Shown: positions 9,263 through 17,024 of the stretch, in pieces
Position numbering within the stretch: position 1 is the first letter of the stretch
Layout of the letters: every line of letters begins with the position of its first letter
Origin: an uncultured Lachnospiraceae bacterium
GTDB taxonomy: Bacteria > Bacillota > Clostridia > Lachnospirales > Lachnospiraceae
Length of the DNA stretch: 64,000 bases
Direction: 5' to 3'
Assembly (NCBI GenBank): GCA_944376125.1
Contig: CALWBQ010000047.1
Location: forward strand, 1 to 64,000
Notes under the pieces: generated by a model
What the model saw: only the letters and a program-made list of their open reading frames with translations
Databases searched by the model: none
Told to the model about the DNA's origin: nothing
Program-made: the position numbers and the translations under genes

Positions 9263-10741
9263 ATGAAAATCGGATTTGACAACAACAAGTATCTCTTGAC
9301 CCAATCCCAGCACATTCGGGAGCGGATCAGCCAATTCGGTGACAAACTGTATCTGGAATTTGGCGGCAAACTCTTTGATGATTACCACGCCTCCCGGGTT
9401 CTCCCTGGCTTTGCGCCTGACAGCAAACTGAGAATGCTTCTCCAGCTAGCTGATCAGGCTGAGATCGTTATTGCCATCAACGCGGAGGACATCGAAAAAA
9501 ATAAGATCCGCGGTGATCTCGGCATCACCTACGACGTAGATGTCCTGCGGCTTATTCAAGAATTTACTGACAAAGGGCTCTACGTAGGGAGCGTCGTAAT
9601 CACTCAGTATTCCGGCCAGTCCAGTGCCGACCAGTTCAAAGCAAAGCTGGAGCACATGGGCATCCGGGTATACCGCCACTATGTGATCCAGGGATATCCC
9701 AGCAACGTAGACCTGATCGTCAGCGATGAAGGCTACGGAAAGAATGACTACATTGAGACGACCAAACCGCTGGTCATTATCACAGCCCCCGGCCCCGGAA
9801 GCGGCAAGATGGCCACCTGCCTTTCTCAGCTTTACCATGAAAATAAGAGAGGCGTCAAAGCCGGCTACGCAAAATTTGAGACTTTCCCCATCTGGAATCT
9901 GCCCTTAAAACATCCGGTCAATCTGGCCTATGAGGCTGCCACCGCGGATTTGAACGATGTCAATATGATTGATCCTTTCCACCTGGAGGCATACGGGGAG
10001 ACTACGGTTAATTATAACCGGGATGTGGAAATTTTCCCTGTCCTCAACGCCATTTTCGAGGGCATCTATGGGGTAAGCCCCTATAAATCCCCCACTGATA
10101 TGGGCGTCAATATGGCTGGCAACTGCATCATCGATGATGATGTATGCAGGGAGGCTTCCTGCCAGGAGATCATCCGCCGCTACTATGACTCCCTTGGACG
10201 GATGGTTCGCGAAGAATGCGGCCAGGAAGAGGTCTACAAAATCGAGCTTTTAATGAAGCAGGCTAACATCAGCCCGGAAATGCGCTCTGTTGTCAAACCG
10301 TGCAAAGACCTGGCGTCTTCCATCCAGGCTCCCGCTGCCGCTATGGAACTGGAAGACGGCACGATCGTGACTGGAAAGACCAGCAACCTGCTGGGGGCCT
10401 CAGCAGCTCTCCTGCTTAACGCAGTGAAAGTGCTGGGAAATATCCCCCATGACACCCACCTGATTGCTCCGTCTGCCATTGAACCCATTCAGAAGCTGAA
10501 AACCACTTATCTGGGCAGCAAAAATCCCAGGCTGCACACAGACGAAGTCCTGATTGCCTTGTCTATGTGCGCTGCCACTGACCGGAATGCCCAGATCGCT
10601 TTAGAGCAGCTTCCTAAGCTGAGAGGCTGCCAGGTTCACACCTCTGTCATGCTCTCCTCGGTAGATATTACCACCTTTAAAAAACTAGGGCTTCAGCTTA
10701 CCTCTGAACCAATTTACGAGCACAAGCGAATCTACCATTAA
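9263..10741 (+). CDS. DUF1846 domain-containing protein
   Basis: A 492-aa cytoplasmic protein matching DUF1846 over its whole length, from MKIGFDNNKYLLTQSQHIRER through the nucleotide-binding-like segment VIITAPGPGSGKMATCLSQLYHEN to the C-terminal KKLGLQLTSEP. Structures exist for this family, but its reaction is not established to my knowledge. It is widespread in Clostridia and streptococci. The start is constrained by GGAG 12 bases upstream; a nearer ATG at 9256 opens a 7-codon reading frame that overlaps this start (see findings). It is monocistronic, with a bidirectional terminator behind it. Confidence 0.93.
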   Translation: MKIGFDNNKYLLTQSQHIRERISQFGDKLYLEFGGKLFDDYHASRVLPGFAPDSKLRMLLQLADQAEIVIAINAEDIEKNKIRGDLGITYDVDVLRLIQEFTDKGLYVGSVVITQYSGQSSADQFKAKLEHMGIRVYRHYVIQGYPSNVDLIVSDEGYGKNDYIETTKPLVIITAPGPGSGKMATCLSQLYHENKRGVKAGYAKFETFPIWNLPLKHPVNLAYEAATADLNDVNMIDPFHLEAYGETTVNYNRDVEIFPVLNAIFEGIYGVSPYKSPTDMGVNMAGNCIIDDDVCREASCQEIIRRYYDSLGRMVREECGQEEVYKIELLMKQANISPEMRSVVKPCKDLASSIQAPAAAMELEDGTIVTGKTSNLLGASAALLLNAVKVLGNIPHDTHLIAPSAIEPIQKLKTTYLGSKNPRLHTDEVLIALSMCAATDRNAQIALEQLPKLRGCQVHTSVMLSSVDITTFKKLGLQLTSEPIYEHKRIYH

Positions 10742-10794
10742 TTTAGGAAGAAAATGCCCCGCAGAGACTCCTGTCTCCCAAGGAAGTCAAAAAA

Positions 10795-10840
10795 GCCGCT
10801 GTCCCCGGATTTCTTGTCCGGAAGGCAGCGGCCTTCTGTT
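10795..10840. terminator. Bidirectional terminator between the DUF1846 and nitroreductase genes
   Basis: The stem GCCGCTG / CAGCGGC encloses a second inverted pair (TCCGG / CCGGA-like). A T-rich tail follows on plus, and AAAAAA upstream gives a U tract on minus. It lies between convergent genes. Confidence 0.75.
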
Positions 10841-10859
10841 TGAAATTCATCTGATCGCC

Positions 10860-11429
10860 TTACAAAAGAATGTCCTGCAGGTCTCGTTTAGGGACATAGT
10901 GAATCTGCTCCTCATCCCGGTAGTATTGGGTGTTCCCATCCGGGCCCACCGGCACAATGACCACCTTTTCCTTCGGTTTTCCCAATGCCAGAACCAGATC
11001 CAGAGCATACCGCTGAGGATCCAGATTTAGATACTCTGCCAGCTTTGACCGGCTGAAGGAGCCAATCATACAGCCGCCAAGACCTTTTTCTACCGCCCCC
11101 AGCATGATAGACTGAGCCGCGATCCCCTCATCCCACATCTTATTTTTTCCTAGTGTCTGGTCACACACAATCACAATGTAGGCAGCCGGCCTCTCTCCTT
11201 CTTCCGGTCCATCCCAATCGGGAAGCGCCTTGGCCCAGGTCAGCGTCTCAAAAATCTTGGAGCATACATCCCGATCCACAGCAAGATAAAACTTCAAAGC
11301 CTGAGAATTGGCGGTGGAGCCTGACAGTCTCGCCAGATCCACCAATTCTTTTAACGTATCTTCCGAAATCCGCTCTTCTTCATAAAATCTTCTGTACGAG
11401 CGGCACTTTTCAACGAAATCCTTCAGCAT
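10860..11429 (-). CDS. Nitroreductase-family flavoprotein
   Basis: A 189-aa FMN-dependent oxidoreductase of the nitroreductase fold. It opens with the FMN-contact pattern VEKCRSYRRFYEE (R-S-x-R-x-F/Y), has the SGSTANSQALKFYLA segment, then GAVEKGLGGCMIGSF and the C-terminal ALGKPKEKVVIVPV typical of the family. The natural substrate cannot be told; relatives reduce nitroaromatics, quinones or flavins. Tail residues 165-189 (NTQYYRDEEQIHYVPKRDLQDIL) fit a clostridial subgroup. It starts 21 bases after ftsH stops and is probably expressed with it. Confidence 0.9.
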   Translation of the reverse strand: MLKDFVEKCRSYRRFYEEERISEDTLKELVDLARLSGSTANSQALKFYLAVDRDVCSKIFETLTWAKALPDWDGPEEGERPAAYIVIVCDQTLGKNKMWDEGIAAQSIMLGAVEKGLGGCMIGSFSRSKLAEYLNLDPQRYALDLVLALGKPKEKVVIVPVGPDGNTQYYRDEEQIHYVPKRDLQDILL

Positions 11430-11450
11430 CTCGATCCCTCCCGCAGAGCG

Positions 11451-13484
11451 TTACTTCTGCTCCTGTACTGCTTCATCGCGGGCCATGCCTTGGCTCTGTG
11501 CAGCCTCGCCTGGCTCCGCTGTTTTCTCCTCTGGTTCCATATCAGACGGCGCTTTTTCTTCAGCCGCATCGGCTTTTGTGCTGCTGTCCGGCTCATCTGC
11601 CTCTGCAGTCTCGCCATCTCCCGCCTGGCTCTGCTCCTTCTGAACCTGACGGAAAATCTCCATAAACTCTTTTCCAGTGATCGTTTCCTTCTCAATCAGA
11701 AATTCTGCAATCCTGTCCATAGCAACCCGGTTCTCGCTGAGAAGTCTCTTCGCCTCCTCGTAGGATTCCTTTAAGATTCGCATGACTTCCTGATCAATCT
11801 CTGCCGCTGTGGCATCTCCGCAATTCAAAACTGTGCGCCCCGTCAGGTACATATCCTCCTGAGTTGCCAGCCCCATAAGCCCAAACTTCTCTGACATACC
11901 ATACTGGGTAACCATAGCCCTCGCCAGCCGGGTCGCCTGTTCAATGTCATTGGCGGCGCCTGTCGTAACGGTATCAAACACCAGCTCCTCCGCCGCACGG
12001 CCTGCCAGAAAGCCCACCAGCATAGCATTGATCTCTTTTTTTGTGTTCAGATACTTTTCTTCTTCCGGCACCTGCATCACATAGCCCAGAGCACCCATAG
12101 TGCGGGGAACAATCGTGATCTTCTGCACTGGCTCTGCATCCTTCTGGAGAGCGCTGACCAGCGCGTGACCCACCTCATGGTAAGAGACAATCCGTCTCTC
12201 CTCCTTGCTGAGAATCCGGTCTTTCTTCTCCTTGCCTACCAGGACAACCTCAACAGCTTCAAACAAATCTTTCTGAGAAACAGCTTTCCTCCCATTCTTC
12301 ACCGCATTGATAGCTGCCTCATTCATCATATTAGCCAAGTCAGCACCTACAGCTCCCGATGTCGCCAGAGCGATCTCCTCGAAATCCACACTGTCATCCA
12401 GAAGCACATCTTTGGAGTGAACCTTTAAAATGTTTACCCGGCCTTTCAGATCCGGCTTATCCACGATAATCCTCCGGTCAAAGCGGCCCGGCCTCAGCAG
12501 AGCCGGGTCCAAAATCTCCGGACGGTTGGTAGCTCCAAGCACCAGGAGACCCTTGGAAGAATCAAAACCATCCATCTCGGAAAGAAGCTGGTTCAGCGTC
12601 TGCTCCCTCTCATCATTTCCGCCTCCAAAGCGGGTATCACGGCTCTTTCCAATCGCATCAATCTCATCAATAAAGATAATGCAGGGGGCCGAAGACTGAG
12701 CCTGCTTAAACAGATCACGGACACGGGAAGCACCCACGCCTACAAACATTTCCACAAAGTCAGAACCTGACAAAGAATAGAACGGCACCTGTGCTTCCCC
12801 AGCCACAGCTTTTGCCAGCAGCGTTTTTCCAGTTCCCGGAGGGCCTACCAAGAGAGCTCCCTTGGGGAGCTTCGCTCCGATCTGGGTATATTTGGCAGGG
12901 TTATGAAGAAAATCGACAATTTCCTTCAGCGACTCTTTGGCCTCATCCTCCCCGGCCACATCCTTAAAGGTTATGCCGGTCTCTTTCTGGACATAAACCT
13001 TGGCATTGCTCTTTCCAACGCCCATGATTCCGCCGCCGCCCATACGCCGCATCATAAAATTCATAAATACTACGATAATGATGAACGGGATGACAAAACT
13101 GATAATGGATTCCAAAATTATGCTGGAGTCTGTCTGCTGTTCTCTTATGTCCACGCCGTGGGCCAGCAGGCGCTCTGTATTATTGTAGTCAGTCAGTACC
13201 CTCACTGTATAGTAGCGGATAAACGGCGAATACTGGGTCGCCTCCGGTTTGGGATAGATGGTGATCTCGCTGTTGCCCATCAGCACGGCTTCCACCTCAT
13301 CGTCTTCCACCATACGCACGTATTCTGTATAAGATAATTCCTGGCTGGAACTTTTCGTTACCATATCGCGCATCAGAGTGATTACCAGCAATGTAATAAT
13401 AGCCGCAACGACCAGCACCAGTATTGTCTGGCCATTGGGCGACATCTTATTGCCGTTCTTATCCTGATTGTTGTTATTTTCCAT
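11451..13484 (-). CDS. ftsH: ATP-dependent zinc metalloprotease FtsH
   Basis: A 677-aa membrane protease that degrades misassembled membrane proteins and regulators as a hexamer. Two membrane segments (about residues 20-38 and 122-145) flank a short external domain. The AAA module has Walker A GPPGTGKT at 214-221, Walker B FIDEID at 271-276 and the second region of homology near 315-337. The zinc site HEVGH is at 436-440, with the third ligand in the GAANDIEQA segment near 513. The acidic Glu/Ala/Ser-rich tail after 620 is variable. A clear promoter lies at 13535-13563. Confidence 0.98.
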   Translation of the reverse strand: MENNNNQDKNGNKMSPNGQTILVLVVAAIITLLVITLMRDMVTKSSSQELSYTEYVRMVEDDEVEAVLMGNSEITIYPKPEATQYSPFIRYYTVRVLTDYNNTERLLAHGVDIREQQTDSSIILESIISFVIPFIIIVVFMNFMMRRMGGGGIMGVGKSNAKVYVQKETGITFKDVAGEDEAKESLKEIVDFLHNPAKYTQIGAKLPKGALLVGPPGTGKTLLAKAVAGEAQVPFYSLSGSDFVEMFVGVGASRVRDLFKQAQSSAPCIIFIDEIDAIGKSRDTRFGGGNDEREQTLNQLLSEMDGFDSSKGLLVLGATNRPEILDPALLRPGRFDRRIIVDKPDLKGRVNILKVHSKDVLLDDSVDFEEIALATSGAVGADLANMMNEAAINAVKNGRKAVSQKDLFEAVEVVLVGKEKKDRILSKEERRIVSYHEVGHALVSALQKDAEPVQKITIVPRTMGALGYVMQVPEEEKYLNTKKEINAMLVGFLAGRAAEELVFDTVTTGAANDIEQATRLARAMVTQYGMSEKFGLMGLATQEDMYLTGRTVLNCGDATAAEIDQEVMRILKESYEEAKRLLSENRVAMDRIAEFLIEKETITGKEFMEIFRQVQKEQSQAGDGETAEADEPDSSTKADAAEEKAPSDMEPEEKTAEPGEAAQSQGMARDEAVQEQK

Positions 13485-13534
13485 ACGTACTATTCTCCTT
13501 CTGAAAAAACGGATGTCACCGTCTATTCTATCCC

Positions 13535-13563
13535 ATTATAATGTTAGTCTTTCCATAAATCAA
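13535..13563 (-). promoter_or_regulatory. Sigma-A promoter of ftsH
   Basis: TTGATT, 17-bp spacer, TATAAT on the minus strand, about 50 bases upstream of the ftsH start. Confidence 0.75.
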
Positions 13564-13674
13564 GAAAAACCAATTTAAAAAGTATGAAAATTTCCTAAAT
13601 TTTAACAATATCTGCGGGCCTGTTTTCTCTGATTTTCGGACATAATAAGATTAAAAATCGGAGGTGAAACAGAG

Positions 13675-13875
13675 ATGAAAACGGAAACCAAAAAATCCAT
13701 CAACTACCGGGAACACGAGGACAAAGGCTGCGTCCAAACCTGTTCTGCTACCGACTGTACCGGGCTGATCCCTGCTCTGCCGGAATCGGAAGATCAGCTA
13801 GAGGCTTATGAAGAATTGTACCCCTTTCTGACGCCAGCACTCCAAAACAAGAGCCAGGGAAAAACAGTTCGCTAG
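13675..13875 (+). CDS. Small Cys-containing protein of unknown function
   Basis: A 66-aa hydrophilic protein with GGAGGTGAAACAGAG upstream of the ATG. The central segment GCVQTCSATDCTG has three cysteines (C-x3-C-x4-C spacing), followed by a Pro/acidic stretch (PALPESEDQLEAYEELYPFLTP). No signal peptide or membrane segment. A -10-like CATAAT lies about 30 bases upstream and a strong terminator follows, so it is probably a real single-gene transcript. I do not recognise the family. The Cys spacing could bind a metal, but a fourth ligand is not obvious. Confidence 0.65.
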   Translation: MKTETKKSINYREHEDKGCVQTCSATDCTGLIPALPESEDQLEAYEELYPFLTPALQNKSQGKTVR

Positions 13876-13901
13876 CCGGCTGGAATTGTCTCAAAAAATC
13901 A

Positions 13902-13947
13902 AGCGGCGGCACGCCCCTCATATGGCATGCCGCCGCTGATATGTTTT
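13902..13947. terminator. Terminator between the small Cys protein and the HtrA gene
   Basis: A 10-bp perfect stem (AGCGGCGGCA / TGCCGCCGCT) is followed by a T-rich tail on plus. It lies between convergent genes and may serve both. Confidence 0.8.
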
Positions 13948-13967
13948 ATATATAAAAGGTTCTGCCG

Positions 13968-15194
13968 TCAAGCTGTCTGATTCTGGTTTTCCGCCAGAAC
14001 AATCTCTGCTGTAACCATCTGGCCGTCCCGCTCTACTGAGACGGATGCGGTCTGTCCAGGCTCACAGTCTGCCATCAGGGTGGACAGCTCATCAATCGTA
14101 GCAACGACTGATCCGTTAAAGCTAATGATACGGTCCCCAGCTTCCAGCTTTCCGTCCGAGGCACCTCCCTCAGTTACAGACTGTACATACACACCGGCAG
14201 TCCGTCCTGACATCTGAGCCATAGCGGAATTCACTTCCATAACCGTAATATCCAATACTGCTTTATTGGAGCTTGCAGCATTGGGAGCCGTATAGCTGCC
14301 ATCGTTTATCAGGGCTTCCGCTATTTCCTGTGCAGTATTAATGGGGATTGCAAACCCAAGACCTTCCTGGCTTTCGCCAGAACTCTTTGCGTTGACAATG
14401 CCAATCAGCTGTCCCTGGCCGTTAAACAGGCCGCCGCCGGAATTGCCAGGGCTTACCGCCGCGCTGGTCTGAAGCACTTCCAGAGAAATCGTTCTCTGCC
14501 CATTGCCCCAATAGGACTGCGTACCTTGATTTTCAACCGCAACTGTGATAGTCCGGTTTGTTGCGCTGATAATTCCGTCTGTCACTGTCCCGCTAAGAGT
14601 GCCCCCCGGATTTCCTACAGCGTACACCGTCTCACCTGTCTGCACTTGATCACTGTCCCCCAGCACTGCCGCCGGAAGGCCGTTTGCATCAATCTTCAAA
14701 ACTGCAATGTCACCATCTTCATAAATACCTGTTACAGCAGCCTCATATTGGGTACCGTCCGACGTGGTAACCATAATGTTGTCAGCGCCAGAAACTACAT
14801 GGGCACAGGTGAGGATATATCCATCCTCGCTGATAATGACTCCGCTTCCTGCACCGCTCAAAATCTGAGGTCCGAACCAGAACTGGCCCAGTTCCATCTG
14901 CTCTGTAGTAATTGAGACCACAGTGGGGCTGATGGCCTTCACGACATCCACCGCAGAAAGTTCTGAACCGCTGCCGGATCCTCCATCCTGGGAAGAAGTT
15001 TCCACTTTCTGAATCACCACTTTTTCCTCCTGCTGGCTGGCATTGGCTATCTGCGCACCCAGATAGCCGCACAGGAGAGCGATCACAGCAGCCGCCAGCA
15101 AAACCCCGAGAATCCAGAGGCGGCTGCTCTTTTTAGGTTTTGGATCCTGTCCGGGAACCGGTGCCATATTTTCTTCATAGTAACCTTCACTCAT
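13968..15194 (-). CDS. HtrA/DegP-family membrane serine protease with PDZ domain
   Basis: A 408-aa protein: cytoplasmic residues 1-25, one membrane helix at about 26-48, a Gly/Ser linker, a trypsin-like domain at 80-285, and a PDZ domain at about 310-400. The catalytic triad is visible as His132 (TCAHVV), Asp162 (DIAVLKI) and Ser252 (GNSGGG). Such proteases handle misfolded proteins on the outer face of the membrane. The gene follows the MarR-type regulator in the same direction, and a sequence resembling the regulator's own operator lies in the gap at 15251-15277. The Gly/Ser linker makes the N-terminal anchor flexible. Confidence 0.95.
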   Translation of the reverse strand: MSEGYYEENMAPVPGQDPKPKKSSRLWILGVLLAAAVIALLCGYLGAQIANASQQEEKVVIQKVETSSQDGGSGSGSELSAVDVVKAISPTVVSITTEQMELGQFWFGPQILSGAGSGVIISEDGYILTCAHVVSGADNIMVTTSDGTQYEAAVTGIYEDGDIAVLKIDANGLPAAVLGDSDQVQTGETVYAVGNPGGTLSGTVTDGIISATNRTITVAVENQGTQSYWGNGQRTISLEVLQTSAAVSPGNSGGGLFNGQGQLIGIVNAKSSGESQEGLGFAIPINTAQEIAEALINDGSYTAPNAASSNKAVLDITVMEVNSAMAQMSGRTAGVYVQSVTEGGASDGKLEAGDRIISFNGSVVATIDELSTLMADCEPGQTASVSVERDGQMVTAEIVLAENQNQTA

Positions 15195-15250
15195 AGCAAA
15201 TTCCCCTTTCTTCTTTTGAAATTCTAATTCTAAAATATTTATAAAAAAAT

Positions 15251-15277
15251 TATTAGCAAACTATTAATAGCAAGCTG
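15251..15277 (-). promoter_or_regulatory. Possible MarR-type operator ahead of the HtrA gene
   Basis: A 10-bp palindrome CTATTAATAG is centred here. On the minus strand, AGCTTGCTATTAAT (15263-15276) differs at 2 of 14 positions from AGCTTGCGATTGAT at 15793-15806 in the regulator's promoter. A weak promoter (TTGCTA, 16 bp, TATTTT) overlaps it. Confidence 0.4.
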
Positions 15278-15313
15278 TTGATGTTTTCAAAAAAATTTGC
15301 CTTCTCTGCACCT

Positions 15314-15739
15314 TCAGGAAAGCGAATCGTGAACCTTGCACAAAAGCATCCTGAAAATCCCCCTCTCTGTTTCGGTAAGGCCGGCCAGCAGTTCTGTCTC
15401 TGCCTGATCCATATTTTTTTCTGCCATGCGGCAACATTCAAGGCCCGCGTCTGTGATCCGGACCCGCTTGATCCGCCTGTCAGACGGGTCATCCAGACCT
15501 TCTATAAATCCTTTTTTTTCCAGCCTGGAAACAACTCCTGCTGCGGTGGACTGAGCTACATGGAGGCTTTGTTCCAGTTCTTTAAGAGGCATCTCCCGAC
15601 CTGGACTCCGGCGCAGTGTCACCAGGACGCTGAGCTGAGTCATCGTAATGTCCTGGGGCCGCATAGCATTGTTGGCCCTCTTGCCCATCTCATCATTGAT
15701 CTGCTTGATCAGCGCTCCGCAGGAATCCTCTATTCTCAT
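15314..15739 (-). CDS. MarR-family transcriptional regulator
   Basis: A 141-aa winged-helix regulator. The DNA-binding domain lies at about residues 30-105, with recognition-helix segment MPLKELEQSLHVAQSTAAGVVSRLEKKGFI and wing PSDRRIKRVRITDAG. Family members usually repress their own gene and a neighbour until a ligand binds. The ATG at 15739 follows AAGGAGG; the longer frame to 15772 has no ribosome site and would include the -10 box. It lies 119 bases upstream of the HtrA gene on the same strand. The ligand is not evident. Confidence 0.9.
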   Translation of the reverse strand: MRIEDSCGALIKQINDEMGKRANNAMRPQDITMTQLSVLVTLRRSPGREMPLKELEQSLHVAQSTAAGVVSRLEKKGFIEGLDDPSDRRIKRVRITDAGLECCRMAEKNMDQAETELLAGLTETERGIFRMLLCKVHDSLS

Positions 15740-15762
15740 CTGTTCAACCTCCTTACGATGGA

Positions 15763-15807
15763 ATATTAGCACATCCCGCTTGCAAAATCAATAGCTTGCG
15801 ATTGATT
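15763..15807 (-). promoter_or_regulatory. Promoter and putative autoregulatory operator of the MarR gene
   Basis: TTGATT (15786-15791), 17-bp spacer, TAATAT (15763-15768). The inverted repeat AATCAAT-N8-ATTGATT (15786-15807) covers the -35 box, so bound protein would block transcription. Confidence 0.65.
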
Positions 15808-15825
15808 TCACAAATAATTCACATT

Positions 15826-15939
15826 TTAACTTCTCCGTTTCCTGAACAGCCAGACAGCGGCTCCGGCCGCGGCTACCGCACCCAGAAGGCAGCAGCATGC
15901 AGCCGCTATGAAATCCCTCTTCTTTTCTTTTTCTGACAT
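15826..15939 (-). CDS. Possible 37-aa single-span membrane protein
   Basis: A short frame coding for a charged N terminus (MSEKEKKRD), a hydrophobic run of about 22 residues containing three consecutive cysteines (AAACCCLLGAVAAAG) and a basic end (RKRRS). This is typical of small membrane peptides oriented by positive charge. Weak point: the ATG at 15939 has only GAAG before it; a strong GGAGGTGA lies about 30 bases further upstream without a usable in-frame start. It is outside any other gene. It could also be a chance frame in GC-rich intergenic DNA. Confidence 0.4.
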   Translation of the reverse strand: MSEKEKKRDFIAAACCCLLGAVAAAGAAVWLFRKRRS

Positions 15940-16192
15940 CTTCAAAGTGTCTGACAGAAGGCTGGCCGCCTCACCTCCTTACCGTTACTTTTGGTAAAAA
16001 CAATTCCTGCTATATGGTAATCTCATACAGCAGGACCCTTCCAAACTCAACCGATTTTCTGTTTACAGGCATTTTCTATTCTCTCAACGGAACGTTTCCT
16101 TTTTTCAGGCCATTTTTCCTGAGGCCGGCAGACTGTGTCTCTGTGAAATTCTTCTCCTGAAGGCCAAAAGCTCTGCACTCACAGATGTAGTA

Positions 16193-16201
16193 TGATATAA
16201 T
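16193..16201 (+). promoter_or_regulatory. Extended -10 promoter of the sigma-factor unit
   Basis: TGATATAAT matches the extended -10 consensus TGnTATAAT exactly; the -35 region (CTGCAC, 17 bp upstream) is poor. The secreted-protein gene starts about 80 bases downstream. Confidence 0.55.
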
Positions 16202-16283
16202 AAAATGAATGGAAACGGGTCTGTCAATCGTATTACAAGTGAAGAGGAAAACACATACCAAACAAATCGAGGAGGAACAGACC

Positions 16284-16529
16284 ATGAAAAAGAACATGAA
16301 AAAGTCCATAGCAGGTATTCTGACAGCCGCAATGGTGCTGTCTGTCGGAGCAACAAGTGCACTGGCAGCAGGGCGGGGCTATGGAAGAAACTTTGTGGAT
16401 GCCAATAACGACGGTATTTGCGACTATGCGGAGCACGCCTGTCCCTATATTGACTCAGACAATGACGGTATCTGTGACAACTTCGGAGCAGGACGGGAAA
16501 GAGGTTTTGGCTGCAGGCGCAATCAATAA
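16284..16529 (+). CDS. Small secreted protein with two Ca-binding-like Asp/Asn loops
   Basis: An 81-aa exported protein. Residues 1-29 form a signal peptide with basic start (KKNMKKS), hydrophobic core and cleavage site SALA before Ala-Gly. The ~52-residue mature part has two copies of D-x-N/D-x-D-G-I-C-D (from Asp39 and Asp57), which resemble the calcium loops of EF-hand, dockerin or thrombospondin type-3 repeats. It also has four cysteines and a Gly/Arg-rich tail. The start at 16284 follows GAGGAGGAACAG; an upstream in-frame ATG has no ribosome site. It is 12 bases upstream of an ECF sigma gene and co-directional, so it probably belongs to that unit. Role unknown; calcium binding is inferred from the motif only. 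Confidence 0.8.
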   Translation: MKKNMKKSIAGILTAAMVLSVGATSALAAGRGYGRNFVDANNDGICDYAEHACPYIDSDNDGICDNFGAGRERGFGCRRNQ

Positions 16530-16541
16530 GGTGACAGTTCA

Positions 16542-17024
16542 ATGCGGAGTGAACAAGAGGTAAACATGGCCATCGAACAGTATTCCAATATGGTTCGTCG
16601 GCTTTGCATGATACATTTGAAAAATTATGCTGACACCGAGGACATATTTCAGACTGTGTTTCTGAAATATGTCCTTAGCTCCGTTTCCTTTGACAGCAAG
16701 GAGCATGAGAAGGCATGGTTTATTCGTGTCACAATCAATGCCTGTAAAGATTTTCTTAAAAGTTTTTTTCGCAGCCATGTTACGTCATTGGATGAAATTT
16801 TAGAAATGCCTGCGGAAATGCCGGAGGATTACCGAGAAGTTTTGGAAGCGGTGCTGTCACTGCCTCAGAAAAATAGAGAAGTCATATATTTACACTATTA
16901 CGAGGGCTATACTGCCCCTGAAATCAGCCGGATTTTAGGAAAAAGAGTCAATACCATTTATACGCTCCTGACACGTTCTAGGCAAATGCTTCGGGAAAAG
17001 CTGGGAGGTGACGGATATGAATGA
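16542..17024 (+). CDS. ECF-type RNA polymerase sigma factor
   Basis: A 160-aa sigma-70-family factor with only regions 2 and 4. Region 2 spans about residues 10-75 (YSNMVRRLCMIHLKNYADTEDIFQTVFLKY). Region 4 spans about 100-150 (LPQKNREVIYLHYYEGYTAPEISRILGKRVNTIYTLLTRSRQML), including the helix-turn-helix that reads the -35 box. It is followed, with an 8-base overlap, by an RsgI-like membrane protein that should hold it inactive. An alternative ATG at 16566 has a better ribosome site (AGAGGTAAAC), so the true protein may be 8 residues shorter. Target promoters cannot be identified from this window. Confidence 0.92.
   Translation: MRSEQEVNMAIEQYSNMVRRLCMIHLKNYADTEDIFQTVFLKYVLSSVSFDSKEHEKAWFIRVTINACKDFLKSFFRSHVTSLDEILEMPAEMPEDYREVLEAVLSLPQKNREVIYLHYYEGYTAPEISRILGKRVNTIYTLLTRSRQMLREKLGGDGYE

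Noticed and set aside
16197..16227. Minus-strand promoter TTGACA with TTTATT (17 bp) or TATTAT (19 bp)
   Set aside because: It points to no convincing gene; the only candidate is the weak 37-aa frame about 250 bases away.
16211..16234. ECF-type promoter GGAAAC ... CGTATT ahead of the secreted Ca-loop gene (self-activation by the sigma factor)
   Set aside because: The spacer is only 12 bases; ECF promoters need about 16-17, so the match is probably chance.
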